Shown: piece after piece, positions 23,486 through 33,251 of the stretch
Layout of the letters: each line of letters begins with the position of its first letter
Numbering within the stretch: position 1 is the stretch's first letter
Origin: GCA-2706205 sp964215955
GTDB taxonomy: Bacteria > Bdellovibrionota > Bacteriovoracia > Bacteriovoracales > Bacteriovoracaceae
Reading direction: 5' to 3'
Length of the DNA stretch: 64,000 nt
Assembly (NCBI GenBank): GCA_964215955.1
Contig: CAXPDR010000038.1
Coordinates: 158,978 to 222,977, forward strand
The notes under the pieces: generated by a model
Databases searched by the model: none
Seen by the model: only the letters and a program-made list of their open reading frames with translations
Told to the model about the DNA's origin: nothing
Translations under genes and position numbers: made by a program

Positions 23486-24526
23486 TTAGAAACTCATATC
23501 AAACGAACTTAAATCTAAGATACTATCTGATTCAGGGTCAAGATCAGTAATGTCCCTACCCGACCATGTATAGAAATCAGAGTTATAAGTTATTGAACTT
23601 AAATTACTGTAATCTGAGTCTTGAGAACTGTTTACATAATGATCATAACTATCACTAGATCCATCAAAATGCATCATAACGGCCATCTCACCACTACTAG
23701 CTCCTTCAGTTCCTTCTGTATGTATGTATAAGGCTTGAGTAACAGAAGAAAAGGTCCCATCACTTCCAAAAGTTCCAACAGATGCGATTCTAATATGACG
23801 AGTATTTCCATAGTCTCTATTTTCAAAATACATAGAATTGGTGTTTGAATCTAGCACAAATTCAATTTGACTCTCGTCACTTTCTTGATACATTCGAGCA
23901 GCAATTATATTATCCGAGTCTTTTAAATATAGTTTAATATCCGCTGATGAGAAGCTCGATGCACCCAACTGAATCCCAATATAGTAGTCATAATCACTTC
24001 CAGTTATAGCTTGTTCTGTTATCGAGATAACAAAAGAATCGTTTGTATCACCATCATCAGTTGCATCAAAACCATCATCACCAAAACAAGAATCATTTTC
24101 ATTAAGAGTAATTCCATTATGCTCAGTTGCAGTTGAAGCATACTCGAATGATTCAGTTTTTTCTATGGCACATAGAATTTTAGAAACAATATAGTAAGAG
24201 CCTTGAACAGTATCAGGAGACTTTGAGTTAGAATTCAAAACACAGTATACATCCTCACCTGCAAAGTTTGCATCTCCCTCAGAGCTTGAAGTAGGAGCTC
24301 CATCTTCACAAGTAATTGCAGAAAACCCAACCAAATTCGAAGAAGACTCTGAATATGACGAAGTTACAGCATTTGTTGCAGCATCAAATAAAGAACTAGG
24401 CTCAGAAGCTGAGATACTACTTCCCCCACCACCATTACTGTCATCATCATCACTCTCTTTTGCACACGAAATAAACAAAGTACTAACAAGTAATAATGTT
24501 AGAATTTTACCTAAAATAATTTTCAT
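23486..24526 (-). CDS. Lipoprotein of unknown function, Ser/Asp-rich
   Basis: 346 aa. The lipobox is FISC after a hydrophobic signal (ILTLLLVSTLFISCAK). An Asp-rich stretch (ESDDDDSNGGGGSS) forms a flexible linker directly after the acylated Cys. The remainder is beta-rich and strongly acidic, with many Asp-Ser-Asn turns and few cysteines, resembling extracellular beta-sandwich or calcium-binding proteins, but no domain is recognised. It is monocistronic with its own terminator. A surface or outer-membrane location is inferred from the lipobox. Confidence 0.78.
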   Translation of the reverse strand: MKIILGKILTLLLVSTLFISCAKESDDDDSNGGGGSSISASEPSSLFDAATNAVTSSYSESSSNLVGFSAITCEDGAPTSSSEGDANFAGEDVYCVLNSNSKSPDTVQGSYYIVSKILCAIEKTESFEYASTATEHNGITLNENDSCFGDDGFDATDDGDTNDSFVISITEQAITGSDYDYYIGIQLGASSFSSADIKLYLKDSDNIIAARMYQESDESQIEFVLDSNTNSMYFENRDYGNTRHIRIASVGTFGSDGTFSSVTQALYIHTEGTEGASSGEMAVMMHFDGSSDSYDHYVNSSQDSDYSNLSSITYNSDFYTWSGRDITDLDPESDSILDLSSFDMSF

Positions 24527-24616
24527 CTATCCTCCAATAATAAATTTTCATTTTATTATTAGAAAAACAAATCATCACTTCAAGAGGCGTTCAGAAAAAT
24601 GGATTGAACGACTAAC

Positions 24617-25930
24617 CTACTCAACTATCCGCAATCGAAAAGTTGCGCTTATATTATTTCCTATATATTCAAAAAAAGAATTATTAGCAATAGCTGCATT
24701 CCTAGCATTCATAAGGCCATACCCCATACAGCCTTCTGAGTTTATTTGAAAGTTTTTATTTGAAAAAACCTGATTTTTAAAATCTTTAGGAATATTAGTT
24801 CCATTATCTGAATAAATGATTTGAGTCTCAATGGCCCCACGCTTTAACTCTAATGATATGACATCACCATTTGAATGCATTAATGTATTTTGAATAAGAT
24901 TCGAAAAAATAATGTATAAATCAGAAAAAGAGAATTCAATTGGATCACATACGCAACAGTTGAGTTTTATTTCAATATTTTTTTCCTTTAACTCCCGATC
25001 AAATACTTCTTTTGTAAAATTGAATACATCCAAAACATTTACTTTCTTAAGATGCATATTATTATTCAGCACACTTAATTGAGACTTAGAAAATTTTTCT
25101 AAATCCATCACATTTTTGTTAATCGCTTGATTCTCTTTTGCATAATCATGAAATAATTGACTTAAAATTCTTGATTTATGGGTATGTTGTAAAGATTCAA
25201 TTAAACGATTAGAGTATTCTAATTTTTCAAGATAATCCTGAGTTACAATATACTTTAAAAAACGAATAATCTCAGGAATAAGCCCAATAGCCATCAAGGG
25301 GAACAAATATTGATTCTGAGTAATCCCCAAAGCGTTGTCATTAAATATAAAAATTAAAGAAATAGTAAGTCCAATAAACAGTAAACGTTCCTTTTTAATG
25401 ACTGAGAAGTTTAAATAGATTAGTGAAACAAATAAAATTATATTAGCACAAACTTCTGAACCTAATATGATTTCTCCAACAGTTGTAAACTCTATTCCCC
25501 CCATTCCATTTATAAGGATTGGATTTAGATATTCAATATTTGAAAACTTTAAAAATAAGAATTTACCTGTTACAAGAAATAAGATTAGGGAAATAAAAAT
25601 TATAAGTAGTAAAATATAAATAAATCGCCTAAACAAGAGTGTTACCTTTCTAGATCGTGGTAATATATATTCAATATTTAAAGTATAAAAAATTGATGCG
25701 AGGATTCCAAAAATATTTAACAAGGTAATATCCACTAAATTTTTTGTTGGTGAGGACCCTGGAAAACAAGCTTCTAATGACATTAGAGTGTAGAATAAAG
25801 AAAACAAAGAAAATAAGCTGCACATTACAGCAAAGGATTTTTTTGTAATAGTACTATAAAAAATAGATATGATTAGACTTAATGTATAAATACCAGTCGA
25901 CATTGAATAAAGGATAATTATAAAATTCAC
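24617..25930 (-). CDS. Membrane sensor histidine kinase (GHKL type)
   Basis: 437 aa. About seven to eight membrane segments fill residues 1-215, followed by a coiled linker (QDYLEKLEYSNRLIESLQH) and a possible H-box region (SQLFHDYAKENQAINKN) without the canonical H-E pair. The ATPase domain is clear: N box SNLIQNTLMHSNGD, G1 YSDNGTNIPKDF and G2 MGYGLMNARNAA. It should autophosphorylate and signal to the response regulator encoded divergently 59 bases away. The N-terminus resembles 7TM-type sensors. The frameshift in that regulator leaves the kinase possibly without a partner. Confidence 0.8.
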   Translation of the reverse strand: MNFIIILYSMSTGIYTLSLIISIFYSTITKKSFAVMCSLFSLFSLFYTLMSLEACFPGSSPTKNLVDITLLNIFGILASIFYTLNIEYILPRSRKVTLLFRRFIYILLLIIFISLILFLVTGKFLFLKFSNIEYLNPILINGMGGIEFTTVGEIILGSEVCANIILFVSLIYLNFSVIKKERLLFIGLTISLIFIFNDNALGITQNQYLFPLMAIGLIPEIIRFLKYIVTQDYLEKLEYSNRLIESLQHTHKSRILSQLFHDYAKENQAINKNVMDLEKFSKSQLSVLNNNMHLKKVNVLDVFNFTKEVFDRELKEKNIEIKLNCCVCDPIEFSFSDLYIIFSNLIQNTLMHSNGDVISLELKRGAIETQIIYSDNGTNIPKDFKNQVFSNKNFQINSEGCMGYGLMNARNAAIANNSFFEYIGNNISATFRLRIVE

Positions 25931-25988
25931 ACATATTTACTAACATGTATAAGATCCTGTTTGAAGGAAAAAAGGTCCCCCCAGAGAA

Positions 25989-26679
25989 ATGACAACTCAA
26001 GGCAATATAATTTTAATTGATGATGATAAAGAGCATCTGAAAAAGATCTCTCTATTTAGAAAAAATTTATAACCTAAGAACCTTTGATTCACCTAGACAT
26101 TTCCTAGAAAGACTAAATAGTGACATTATTAAAAACACTCAATGCATTTTAATTGACTTACACATGCCTGAAATTGACGGACTGAACTTAGTTCAAAAAA
26201 TCAAAGAGGTCTTTATTTACACACCGGCTCTAATTATTTTTACAAATTACAATACACAAAACAACAGAATATCTGCATATTCAAAGAATATTTCGGACTT
26301 TATTTGTAAAACAGTTTCAAATGAAGAATTAAGTATAAGAATAGCTAATGCTATTACGACACATAGCGGATTTATAAAAACGAATATAAAAAATAGTCAA
26401 ATTAATGATTTACGTTATGACTCTGAAAGTATGTCATTTAAGTTTCAAGATGATGAACTTGATTTAACAAAAATTGAAACCAAGATCTTGTATTCATTAA
26501 TCATTCAAAACTATCTCAGCAAATCAAAAGAAGACCTTATTTCTCGTGTTTGGAACGAAAGAGTAGTTTCAGCTCAAACCTTAAGATCTCATCTATATAA
26601 TTTAAATGAGAAGTTGAGTATTGCTAAGATAAAGTTTTATATTGATGAGAAACGAAAAGTTCGTATTGAGCATATATAG
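25989..26679 (+). pseudogene. OmpR-family response regulator interrupted by a frameshift
   Basis: ATG at 25989 begins a receiver domain (NIILIDDDKEHLKK) that stops after 27 codons at 26070. The +1 frame continues without stop from about 26056 to 26679: LEKIYNLRTFDSPRHF, then CILIDLHMPEIDGL with the phospho-acceptor Asp, and a C-terminal winged helix (LDLTKIETKILYSL, SAQTLRSHLYNLNEKL). The two parts together give about 229 aa, the normal OmpR length, so a single extra base near 26055 explains the break. Only the 171-aa part from ATG 26164 reads as an uninterrupted frame. It is divergent from its presumed kinase. Confidence 0.78.
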
Positions 26680-26695
26680 AAATATTTTTTCAAGA

Positions 26696-27262
26696 CTAAA
26701 TACTGAAATAGTAGCCAACCACTCCCTTATAAACTCCGACCTTTGCCTTATTAATACCATCAAATTTTGGCCCTTCAAGACATACAAAGTAACTTAATTT
26801 TTCATTCTTAATTGCATAACACCATTTTTTTCCAAATCTTGAATTAAAGTTTTCTCCAACTTGAATAAAATACTCTGAAGTCTTCATTTGAGTTTTTGCG
26901 AAATGAGTATCATATAAATTAAAAGTACCGACAGTTAAAGGAAGGCCGATAACCAATGGAAAAGAAACTAAATTAATCATTCTCCCCATTCGTGGAAGAT
27001 GAATGATACCATGATTAAGTACCAAAAACTCAGAGTCTTTATAAAGATTTGAAAACTTTTTAATAAAAAAATAATAAAATAAAAAGAAGATGAAATAGGA
27101 ACATAAGAGAATTGGAATAACTCCACTATGGTATCTAAAATAAGAATACTCATTCAAGCCTATATTACTATATAAAAAAAGGCCTATGGAGGAACATAAA
27201 GTTGTAAAACTTAACCAATATCTCTTCCAAAAGCCTTTGGGTAAATTTTCAAAGTTGTCCAT
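26696..27262 (-). CDS. Membrane protein of unknown function
   Basis: 188 aa, not recognised. Three membrane segments: about residues 17-36, 45-67 and 95-118, the last containing LVSFPLVIGLPLTVGTF. The C-terminal 70 residues (NLYDTHFAKTQMKTSEYF, then GKKWCYAIKNEKLSYFVCLE) form a soluble domain with two cysteines, probably periplasmic. It is followed 28 bases upstream in the same direction by the propeller lipoprotein gene, so the two may share a transcript. Confidence 0.7.
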   Translation of the reverse strand: MDNFENLPKGFWKRYWLSFTTLCSSIGLFLYSNIGLNEYSYFRYHSGVIPILLCSYFIFFLFYYFFIKKFSNLYKDSEFLVLNHGIIHLPRMGRMINLVSFPLVIGLPLTVGTFNLYDTHFAKTQMKTSEYFIQVGENFNSRFGKKWCYAIKNEKLSYFVCLEGPKFDGINKAKVGVYKGVVGYYFSI

Positions 27263-27289
27263 ACTTTTCTTCTCAACTTTATTGAAATG

Positions 27290-29269
27290 TTAATATTTTA
27301 ATGCACTAAATTCTAGAGGGTCAACAACACTAACATCAGTAAAATAAACCTCATTAATACAACCATGTTTAGTCTCATTACTACCGGTTGAACCTAATGT
27401 CAGATTTGTCATTGGATTCATTTTTTGTGTTGGAGAATCACCAGATTCGTTTAAAATATGCATTAAACCATTTATAAAAACCTCAGGAGACTTACTAGAA
27501 TTTGTGAAGAAATTAATTTGAATCTGATTCCATCGATCTGCATGAAAAGCTAAATTATCAGTGGTATATACCACTGTTTCTGAGCCTCTAAACAAGGATA
27601 AAACCAAGCGATCCTCATCGCTACTATCTGTTTTAAGAGAAAAAGCATCAGAACTTAGAATCGTTTTATCAAGTTCGTCGGAATGATTATAAAAAGAAAA
27701 AAATAAACTCATGTCATTTTTAAAGTTTAAGCCTGAATATTGAACATAACCATTAGCAACAAGCTCAAGGCATCTAAAGGCTTTGTATTCATTATAAGAT
27801 ATTAAATTTTGCGCATCAATACTTATCCTATTATCTTCTTCAGTTAAAGAATCAAATAATTTTAATCCAAGTAGATTGTTAAAATCAAACGACTCTTTAA
27901 AGGATTTACCAAAAAAAGGCGATACTGAATCGCTCCGTGGTTCAAATATAACAACTGCTCCCTCTGCAGCCAAACTGACGCTTGGTAATGTATGGCTACC
28001 AACGACAAGATTATCATTTCCAAAAAACAATGAAATCCCAAAATAAGTACTAGAGGCGTTATTCTTTTCATTGACCTGATTCACTTTCAGTTCTTGCTGA
28101 ATGGTAAAGTTATCCGTTTCATAAATGTATACTTTACCAGTATAACGAGAATCAAATCTGTAAGTAGAGGAAATAGCCAAAAGACTTCCAGATGGATTAA
28201 ATGCCATTTTCATTCCAAAATAAGTGTTACCGTTCACACTGTATTCTGGGGGATTGATGATTCTGTTAATTTCAAGATCTTGGTTTAAAATATAAACCTT
28301 ACCTAAATTAAGACCACCAACTGTTTCTTGTGCTCTAACGGCAATCGTTTCACAGTTTTTAAAACACACAACATCTCTACCGAATTTATAATTTTCTTGA
28401 TCGACAGGTGAAATGAGTTTGTCTTTTAAAATATACTCTCCATTTCCAAGGGTATACTTGAAAATCATTCCAACATTTTCACTATCTTGATTAAAAAGAG
28501 GATGCGTAATTATTAAAGTATTTTTGTCTTTAGAAATAGAAAATTTTGTACCAAATTGAGTAAATGATTCATAACCAACAGGTGGTTTAATCTTTTGCCA
28601 CTCTACATATTGGTTAGAATCAGAGTTATATTTAAAAATATAGAGAGCTCCCGCATCAATAGTTCCATCAACATCTTCCTTAAGTGCGTTAACAAATAAA
28701 AACTCACCATCATAGGAAAACTCTACATGACGGCCAAAAGCGGCTTCATCTGATAAAGTAATATGATCAAGTGTAATTCTCTGTTTAAACTCAATTCCAC
28801 TTCCAGAATCCCAATAAAGATAAATACCTCCTGTATTTATGGAATTTGTATTATTTAAGTTTTCTACTCCTGCAGCAATTCTATTATTGGTTGCTGATAG
28901 AGCTAGTGATTTACCTAATTTTTTATAATTTGAAATATCTGGGATTTCTAATGAATAATTACTAATCTCTTCCCACTTCCCTAAAACTTTCTTATAAATT
29001 CTAATACTTCCTGATTCTTCCGAGACAACTTCATCAGACCAAGCACTAACTACTAATATGTCTTCTTTTTCATTTAGAGCAACACCACTCCCAAATCGAT
29101 CCCAAGAACTTAGGATTTCAGAAGCATTTTTTCTAAGCTTTTGACTTGAGTAAAAAAATGGTCTTTCTAATTCAACGATATCTGAATCTGAGCTAGAACG
29201 AGGCTCTAAAAGATCAACAGAAACCTCTGATCCACAAGAAATGAATAAAAACAATATAAAAAGGATCAC
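27290..29269 (-). CDS. Lipoprotein with FG-GAP-like beta-propeller and C-terminal LamG-like domain
   Basis: 659 aa, GTG start. The signal peptide ends in lipobox FISC (LFILFLFISCGSE). Residues about 55-430 hold seven repeats of the FG-GAP/integrin type, each with Phe-Gly followed by a hydrophobic strand: FGSGVALNEKEDILVVSA, FGRHVEFSYDGEFLFVNA, FGTKFSISKDKNTLIITH, FGMKMAFNPSGSLLAISS and others. Seven units fit a seven-bladed propeller. The C-terminal 180 residues (GLNFKNDMSLFFSFY, WNQIQINFF, VFINGLMH) resemble a concanavalin/LamG sandwich. An outer-surface adhesion or binding role is inference. Confidence 0.75.
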   Translation of the reverse strand: MILFILFLFISCGSEVSVDLLEPRSSSDSDIVELERPFFYSSQKLRKNASEILSSWDRFGSGVALNEKEDILVVSAWSDEVVSEESGSIRIYKKVLGKWEEISNYSLEIPDISNYKKLGKSLALSATNNRIAAGVENLNNTNSINTGGIYLYWDSGSGIEFKQRITLDHITLSDEAAFGRHVEFSYDGEFLFVNALKEDVDGTIDAGALYIFKYNSDSNQYVEWQKIKPPVGYESFTQFGTKFSISKDKNTLIITHPLFNQDSENVGMIFKYTLGNGEYILKDKLISPVDQENYKFGRDVVCFKNCETIAVRAQETVGGLNLGKVYILNQDLEINRIINPPEYSVNGNTYFGMKMAFNPSGSLLAISSTYRFDSRYTGKVYIYETDNFTIQQELKVNQVNEKNNASSTYFGISLFFGNDNLVVGSHTLPSVSLAAEGAVVIFEPRSDSVSPFFGKSFKESFDFNNLLGLKLFDSLTEEDNRISIDAQNLISYNEYKAFRCLELVANGYVQYSGLNFKNDMSLFFSFYNHSDELDKTILSSDAFSLKTDSSDEDRLVLSLFRGSETVVYTTDNLAFHADRWNQIQINFFTNSSKSPEVFINGLMHILNESGDSPTQKMNPMTNLTLGSTGSNETKHGCINEVYFTDVSVVDPLEFSALKY

Positions 29270-29431
29270 ACCATCTAATCGGTAAAATAGAAGGAAAACT
29301 TGATTTTTAGAACGACATATTTCAACAGGTTAGGTTGCAACAAACATTTATATCCAAGTATATTTTACTAAATCCCTTGTTTCTAGCGCTAAATCTGGTA
29401 ATGATACATCAAAAAGCGACTTGGAGAAATT

Positions 29432-31030
29432 ATGATAAGGAAGAACAATTTGGCATTATCAACCATGGCAGTTTTACTTTTCCTAGTGGGTTGTGAAGGC
29501 AAAAAATCTTCAGATAAAAAATCTCCAAAACCTTTAGAAAAAAAAGAAGTTAAAGGTACTCAATGTTCTGATTGGACAGAGTCTTTAAAAAAACCGGTCT
29601 TAAAAGATTGCAACTTGGCCAAGATCCTTTCTACGGATGATTACTTCCACAACGAGATAACCAAGACTTTAAAAGTTGATAATAAATTAGTTGTTCTTAC
29701 AAATAACCTTATCAATAAATCTCCTAAAGATAAAAAAGTTCGACTTTATGATGCAAAGTTAGACCTCAATGAAAGTCTTTTTATTTATGATCTAGAAACA
29801 AAAGCCAAAAAGCTTCTAATGAATGATGGATATATTCAAGACTTTACGATTTCAAAAAATAAAATTTACGTTTTGTGGAATTCATTTAAATCAAGTATTG
29901 CCCAACTCTCAATCTATGATGTTAATGGTAATTTAACGTTTACATCAAATCTTCCAGATCCTGGAATTCGAGAAGATGCTTGTAAGTTTAGATGCGATAG
30001 TAAATATCCTGAATTACAACATATTATTGATAAAGAGATTGTCTATTTTTATGAAGATCGTCATTACAACTTTATGAAATTCGGTAAAATCTTAGTTAAC
30101 GACAGCACTGATGATATAATCATTTACGCTGATACACTTTTTTACAACTCAGGAAATATATATTCTTATAGATTAAATAATAATAAGCTTGAACAAAACT
30201 TCAGAAGGCAAGTCTTTCATGAAATTGCAGCTTTTCACGCCGTGCCTATTTGGTTAAGGGGGGGAACTGAACTTTTTGCCTTTAAGAGATTTGCTAAGCA
30301 CCTAGATAGAAAAATTAATTTACTTCCAAATGGTGAAATTCTTTTTACCTATCGTTATGATGGTACTCCTGAAGAGTATGATGAATTAAATATTTCTTAC
30401 ACTAAAGATCTTGTCCAAGCTTTAAACCCAGAAGATGATATCTATCTCATAAAATCTCTTAATTTAATAAAGCTAAATAATAAAGGAGAGATTGTTTTCT
30501 CAAAAGCAATTCATAACACATCTGATAATAGTTCAACTCAACTTAATCCTTTGACCTATGAAGATGATATTTATATTCCAATTACAAGATCTATGGGTTC
30601 AAGTAATTCAAGTTCGATATACAAGTCCTATCTTTTAAAAATCTCTGGAGTAAACGGTAATCTCATCAGAAAAATGCCTATAAATCTCTATACGAACCAA
30701 CTGGCAACTCACACGGCCGCAGCAAAACTAGATTCTAAAGGAAATATTATTTTAACAGGTAGAACAGGCTGGGGACAAAACCCAAGTGGAATGAGTACAA
30801 ACAATAAGGGTCTTTTATTTGTCACAAAAATGAACCTAGAAGATGAAACACAACAAACAAAATATATTAAATTTTCTAACCGAAAAGACCTTGGAACGGA
30901 TCTACTTATTAATAAAGATTCTCTAGATCTTTCTGTTATATATGATGGACCTTCAACCCATAGTGCAGATAAGGACATCAGAAAAGGTTTCCAAAAAAGT
31001 GCTATCTTCAAAGTAAATTTATCAAATTAA
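29432..31030 (+). CDS. Lipoprotein with predicted beta-propeller repeats
   Basis: 532 aa with lipobox LVGC (LLFLVGCEGKK), followed by a Lys/Ser/Pro linker (KKSSDKKSPKPLEKKE). The body is made of repeated beta strands with motifs such as FTISKNKIYVLWNSF, LLPNGEILFTYRYDG and KLDSKGNIILTGRTGWG, typical of WD/NHL-like or delta-60 propellers. TTGGAG lies six bases before the ATG. No catalytic residues are seen. It precedes a small outer membrane protein by 62 bases on the same strand. Function unknown; surface exposure is likely. Confidence 0.75.
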   Translation: MIRKNNLALSTMAVLLFLVGCEGKKSSDKKSPKPLEKKEVKGTQCSDWTESLKKPVLKDCNLAKILSTDDYFHNEITKTLKVDNKLVVLTNNLINKSPKDKKVRLYDAKLDLNESLFIYDLETKAKKLLMNDGYIQDFTISKNKIYVLWNSFKSSIAQLSIYDVNGNLTFTSNLPDPGIREDACKFRCDSKYPELQHIIDKEIVYFYEDRHYNFMKFGKILVNDSTDDIIIYADTLFYNSGNIYSYRLNNNKLEQNFRRQVFHEIAAFHAVPIWLRGGTELFAFKRFAKHLDRKINLLPNGEILFTYRYDGTPEEYDELNISYTKDLVQALNPEDDIYLIKSLNLIKLNNKGEIVFSKAIHNTSDNSSTQLNPLTYEDDIYIPITRSMGSSNSSSIYKSYLLKISGVNGNLIRKMPINLYTNQLATHTAAAKLDSKGNIILTGRTGWGQNPSGMSTNNKGLLFVTKMNLEDETQQTKYIKFSNRKDLGTDLLINKDSLDLSVIYDGPSTHSADKDIRKGFQKSAIFKVNLSN

Positions 31031-31092
31031 TTTAAAGATCAAATACTTTTTTAAATTTCATTTTTTGTTATAATAACGAAAAAGGAATTTAT

Positions 31093-31491
31093 ATGAAAAA
31101 GATTATTTTACTTACTTCTACCCTATTTGCAATAAATGGATACGCGCAAAATTATGCGGCAGGAATTGTCCTAGGAGCCCCAACAGGTTTATCTGGAAAA
31201 ATGAAGATAAATGACATTAATTTTTTCAGCTTAGGCTTATCAGGAAATTATTCGTACCTAAATTATAACTGGAAAAGTAAGGAAGGAATTGGGGTTGACA
31301 ACACAACAGTATATTATGGCCCGGGTATAGTAACTAAAAAATCATTTGGAGCAAGAGGAACCCTAGGCTTAGAGTACGATATTCCAAAATCTCAGTTTCA
31401 CGGTTTTGGAGAAGCTTCAGTAGATCTTTATTTCAGTGATGATTTTGATACATCTGCCGTAGCTGCTATTGGTGCCAGATATACTTTCTAA
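31093..31491 (+). CDS. Small outer-membrane beta-barrel-like protein
   Basis: 132 aa, signal peptide MKKIILLTSTLFAINGYA. The mature part is Gly- and aromatic-rich with alternating strands (AAGIVLGAPTGLSGKMK, SLGLSGNYSYLNYNW, ARGTLGLEYDI) and ends in RYTF, the aromatic terminal residue needed for barrel assembly. It is short for a barrel, about six strands. AAAGGA precedes the ATG, and a TATAAT box lies at 31069-31074. It converges with the DUF4105 gene, overlapping 4 nt. Confidence 0.72.
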   Translation: MKKIILLTSTLFAINGYAQNYAAGIVLGAPTGLSGKMKINDINFFSLGLSGNYSYLNYNWKSKEGIGVDNTTVYYGPGIVTKKSFGARGTLGLEYDIPKSQFHGFGEASVDLYFSDDFDTSAVAAIGARYTF

Positions 31492-33251
31492 AAATAGTAA
31501 TCGATAAAAATTTTATTTTTATGAGACAAATAGCTTTGCCTTGATTCAATACCAAAAGAGTAAGATTTCATAAACCTTTTAAACTGAATTGAATAAGAGT
31601 TTTTTAAATCAAAGTCGAAAAGAGAATAAAAATAATCAATGCCAAATAGATAACTATTACTTTCAAACTTTGAGCCGATATTAATTTTCGGTATCAACCT
31701 CTTTTCTTCAAAGTCAATATATTCCCCTCCAATTAACATAAAAGAATTATCTGAGCTTATCCCAACTCCACCAAACAAATGACTTGAAGTAGAGCTATCT
31801 TCTTTGAGATAGTAATTTTTCACCCTCCATGAGAAATCTTTCATTTCGATTCTAAATTTTTGAAGTGATAAGATTTCAATTAATTTAAATTCCAGTGACT
31901 CTTTATTCTCCTCTTTTAAATAGCTTAAATCTGAAAACGTAATATAAGAGTTTTTATCTTTTCCAACGGGGTTATCAAAAAAAGAACTAAAACCATAACG
32001 TGTATTCACACCAAGAAAATCCCTCCCTCCAAAAATTTGGAGCTTATGAAACCCCTGTAGAAGAAGAGGATTTTGATTCTTCATTTTATCAAACTTATAT
32101 ATAATAGTTTCACCACTAACTTGCGATCTTTTTTTCATGGCGGTAAACAGAAGATCTGACTCTTCTTTTTTTATATTAGTTCCATGTTTATAATTTTGAT
32201 ATTTCCAATAATCGATAATAGTGTCTAACACTCTTGGGTCTTTAACTGTTTTTAAATTTTTGTTTGTGTGCAAACTCTTCTTTAAAATGTCCCTTCTTTC
32301 TTTTGATAAATTATCAATTTGATGGTTTATTTTACGTTTAATTGATGGTTTAAAAGCTATATTCTCTTTTCCAAAATGAGAATAAATATCAATCATAGTC
32401 TTTTGAGGAACGACAAAAAGATCCTTACCACTTTCAAAGTCTATCTCTGGTCGAAGAACCTCAAGAATCTTTAAAATATAAGTAGAACAATTTTCATCAA
32501 AAAAATAATAATTATAATAAACAGAATGGGATAATTCCCAGAGATGGGCAATCAATAAGTCTTTTTCGCTTTTCTTTAATTCAATAGGAAATTCCCACAA
32601 ATCTCTACTCTCTTGGTTGTTATAGATACCAATATCAATATAATGAGGCTTCACTTCTAAAAAAGCTGGATATCCTCCGAATAAGCCTTTAAAAGTGTAT
32701 ACGAGTGGATTATCTTCATTGGTGGTTTGCGCCTGAAACGCAAAAGAGTATCCAAGAATAGACTTCGTGTTTTCTGATTGACCTTTTGAACTTCTATCGG
32801 AACGCAAAAAGGTGTGACCAAACATAGAAGCGGGATTATTAGGATAAGAACTGGAAAACACAAGATAAAAACGTCCAGCATCAACCCCAGACTTCCATTC
32901 ATCAAAGTCCTTACATAAAACAAATTGAGTAAACTCATTAGGAAAAGCATCTTTAAGTATTTTAAACCTAGCAGGAAAAAGGCATTGATAATGAAAGCCT
33001 TCAGGGTTCTTTTCCTGATTTTTGAAAGCTTTTAAACTTGCTTGAAGTTCTTCTAGAGGATCTAATTTCTTAGGATCACTTGTTGATAAGAAATACCTTT
33101 CACTTTCAACAGAAGTTTTTCCATTTTCGATATAGAGTAATTTGAGCCATTGAGAAGAGGATGAGAATTTTTTTAGAATGCTGGGAGTTTGGCCCCAGCA
33201 TTTATAGATTATACAAAAATTAAGAGTAACAAGAATTACTAAGTACTTCAT
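31488..33251 (-). CDS. DUF4105 (Lnb N-terminal periplasmic domain) family protein
   Basis: 587 aa with a signal peptide (about 20 residues). It is the canonical DUF4105 member in the window: YLVFSSSYPNNPASMFGHTF near residue 130 with the conserved His, YSFAFQAQTTNEDNPLVYTF, KGLFGGYPAFLEVKPHY, and YNYYFFDENCSTYILKILE near 255 with the conserved Cys. The C-terminal 200 residues are beta-rich and resemble a barrel or its remnant (FRIEMKDFSWRVKNYYL, ending in DYYF). It overlaps the DUF3015 gene by 32 nt, a pairing I associate with this family elsewhere. The reaction is unknown; a peptidoglycan-related cysteine hydrolase is suspected. Confidence 0.88.
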   Translation of the reverse strand: MKYLVILVTLNFCIIYKCWGQTPSILKKFSSSSQWLKLLYIENGKTSVESERYFLSTSDPKKLDPLEELQASLKAFKNQEKNPEGFHYQCLFPARFKILKDAFPNEFTQFVLCKDFDEWKSGVDAGRFYLVFSSSYPNNPASMFGHTFLRSDRSSKGQSENTKSILGYSFAFQAQTTNEDNPLVYTFKGLFGGYPAFLEVKPHYIDIGIYNNQESRDLWEFPIELKKSEKDLLIAHLWELSHSVYYNYYFFDENCSTYILKILEVLRPEIDFESGKDLFVVPQKTMIDIYSHFGKENIAFKPSIKRKINHQIDNLSKERRDILKKSLHTNKNLKTVKDPRVLDTIIDYWKYQNYKHGTNIKKEESDLLFTAMKKRSQVSGETIIYKFDKMKNQNPLLLQGFHKLQIFGGRDFLGVNTRYGFSSFFDNPVGKDKNSYITFSDLSYLKEENKESLEFKLIEILSLQKFRIEMKDFSWRVKNYYLKEDSSTSSHLFGGVGISSDNSFMLIGGEYIDFEEKRLIPKINIGSKFESNSYLFGIDYFYSLFDFDLKNSYSIQFKRFMKSYSFGIESRQSYLSHKNKIFIDYYF

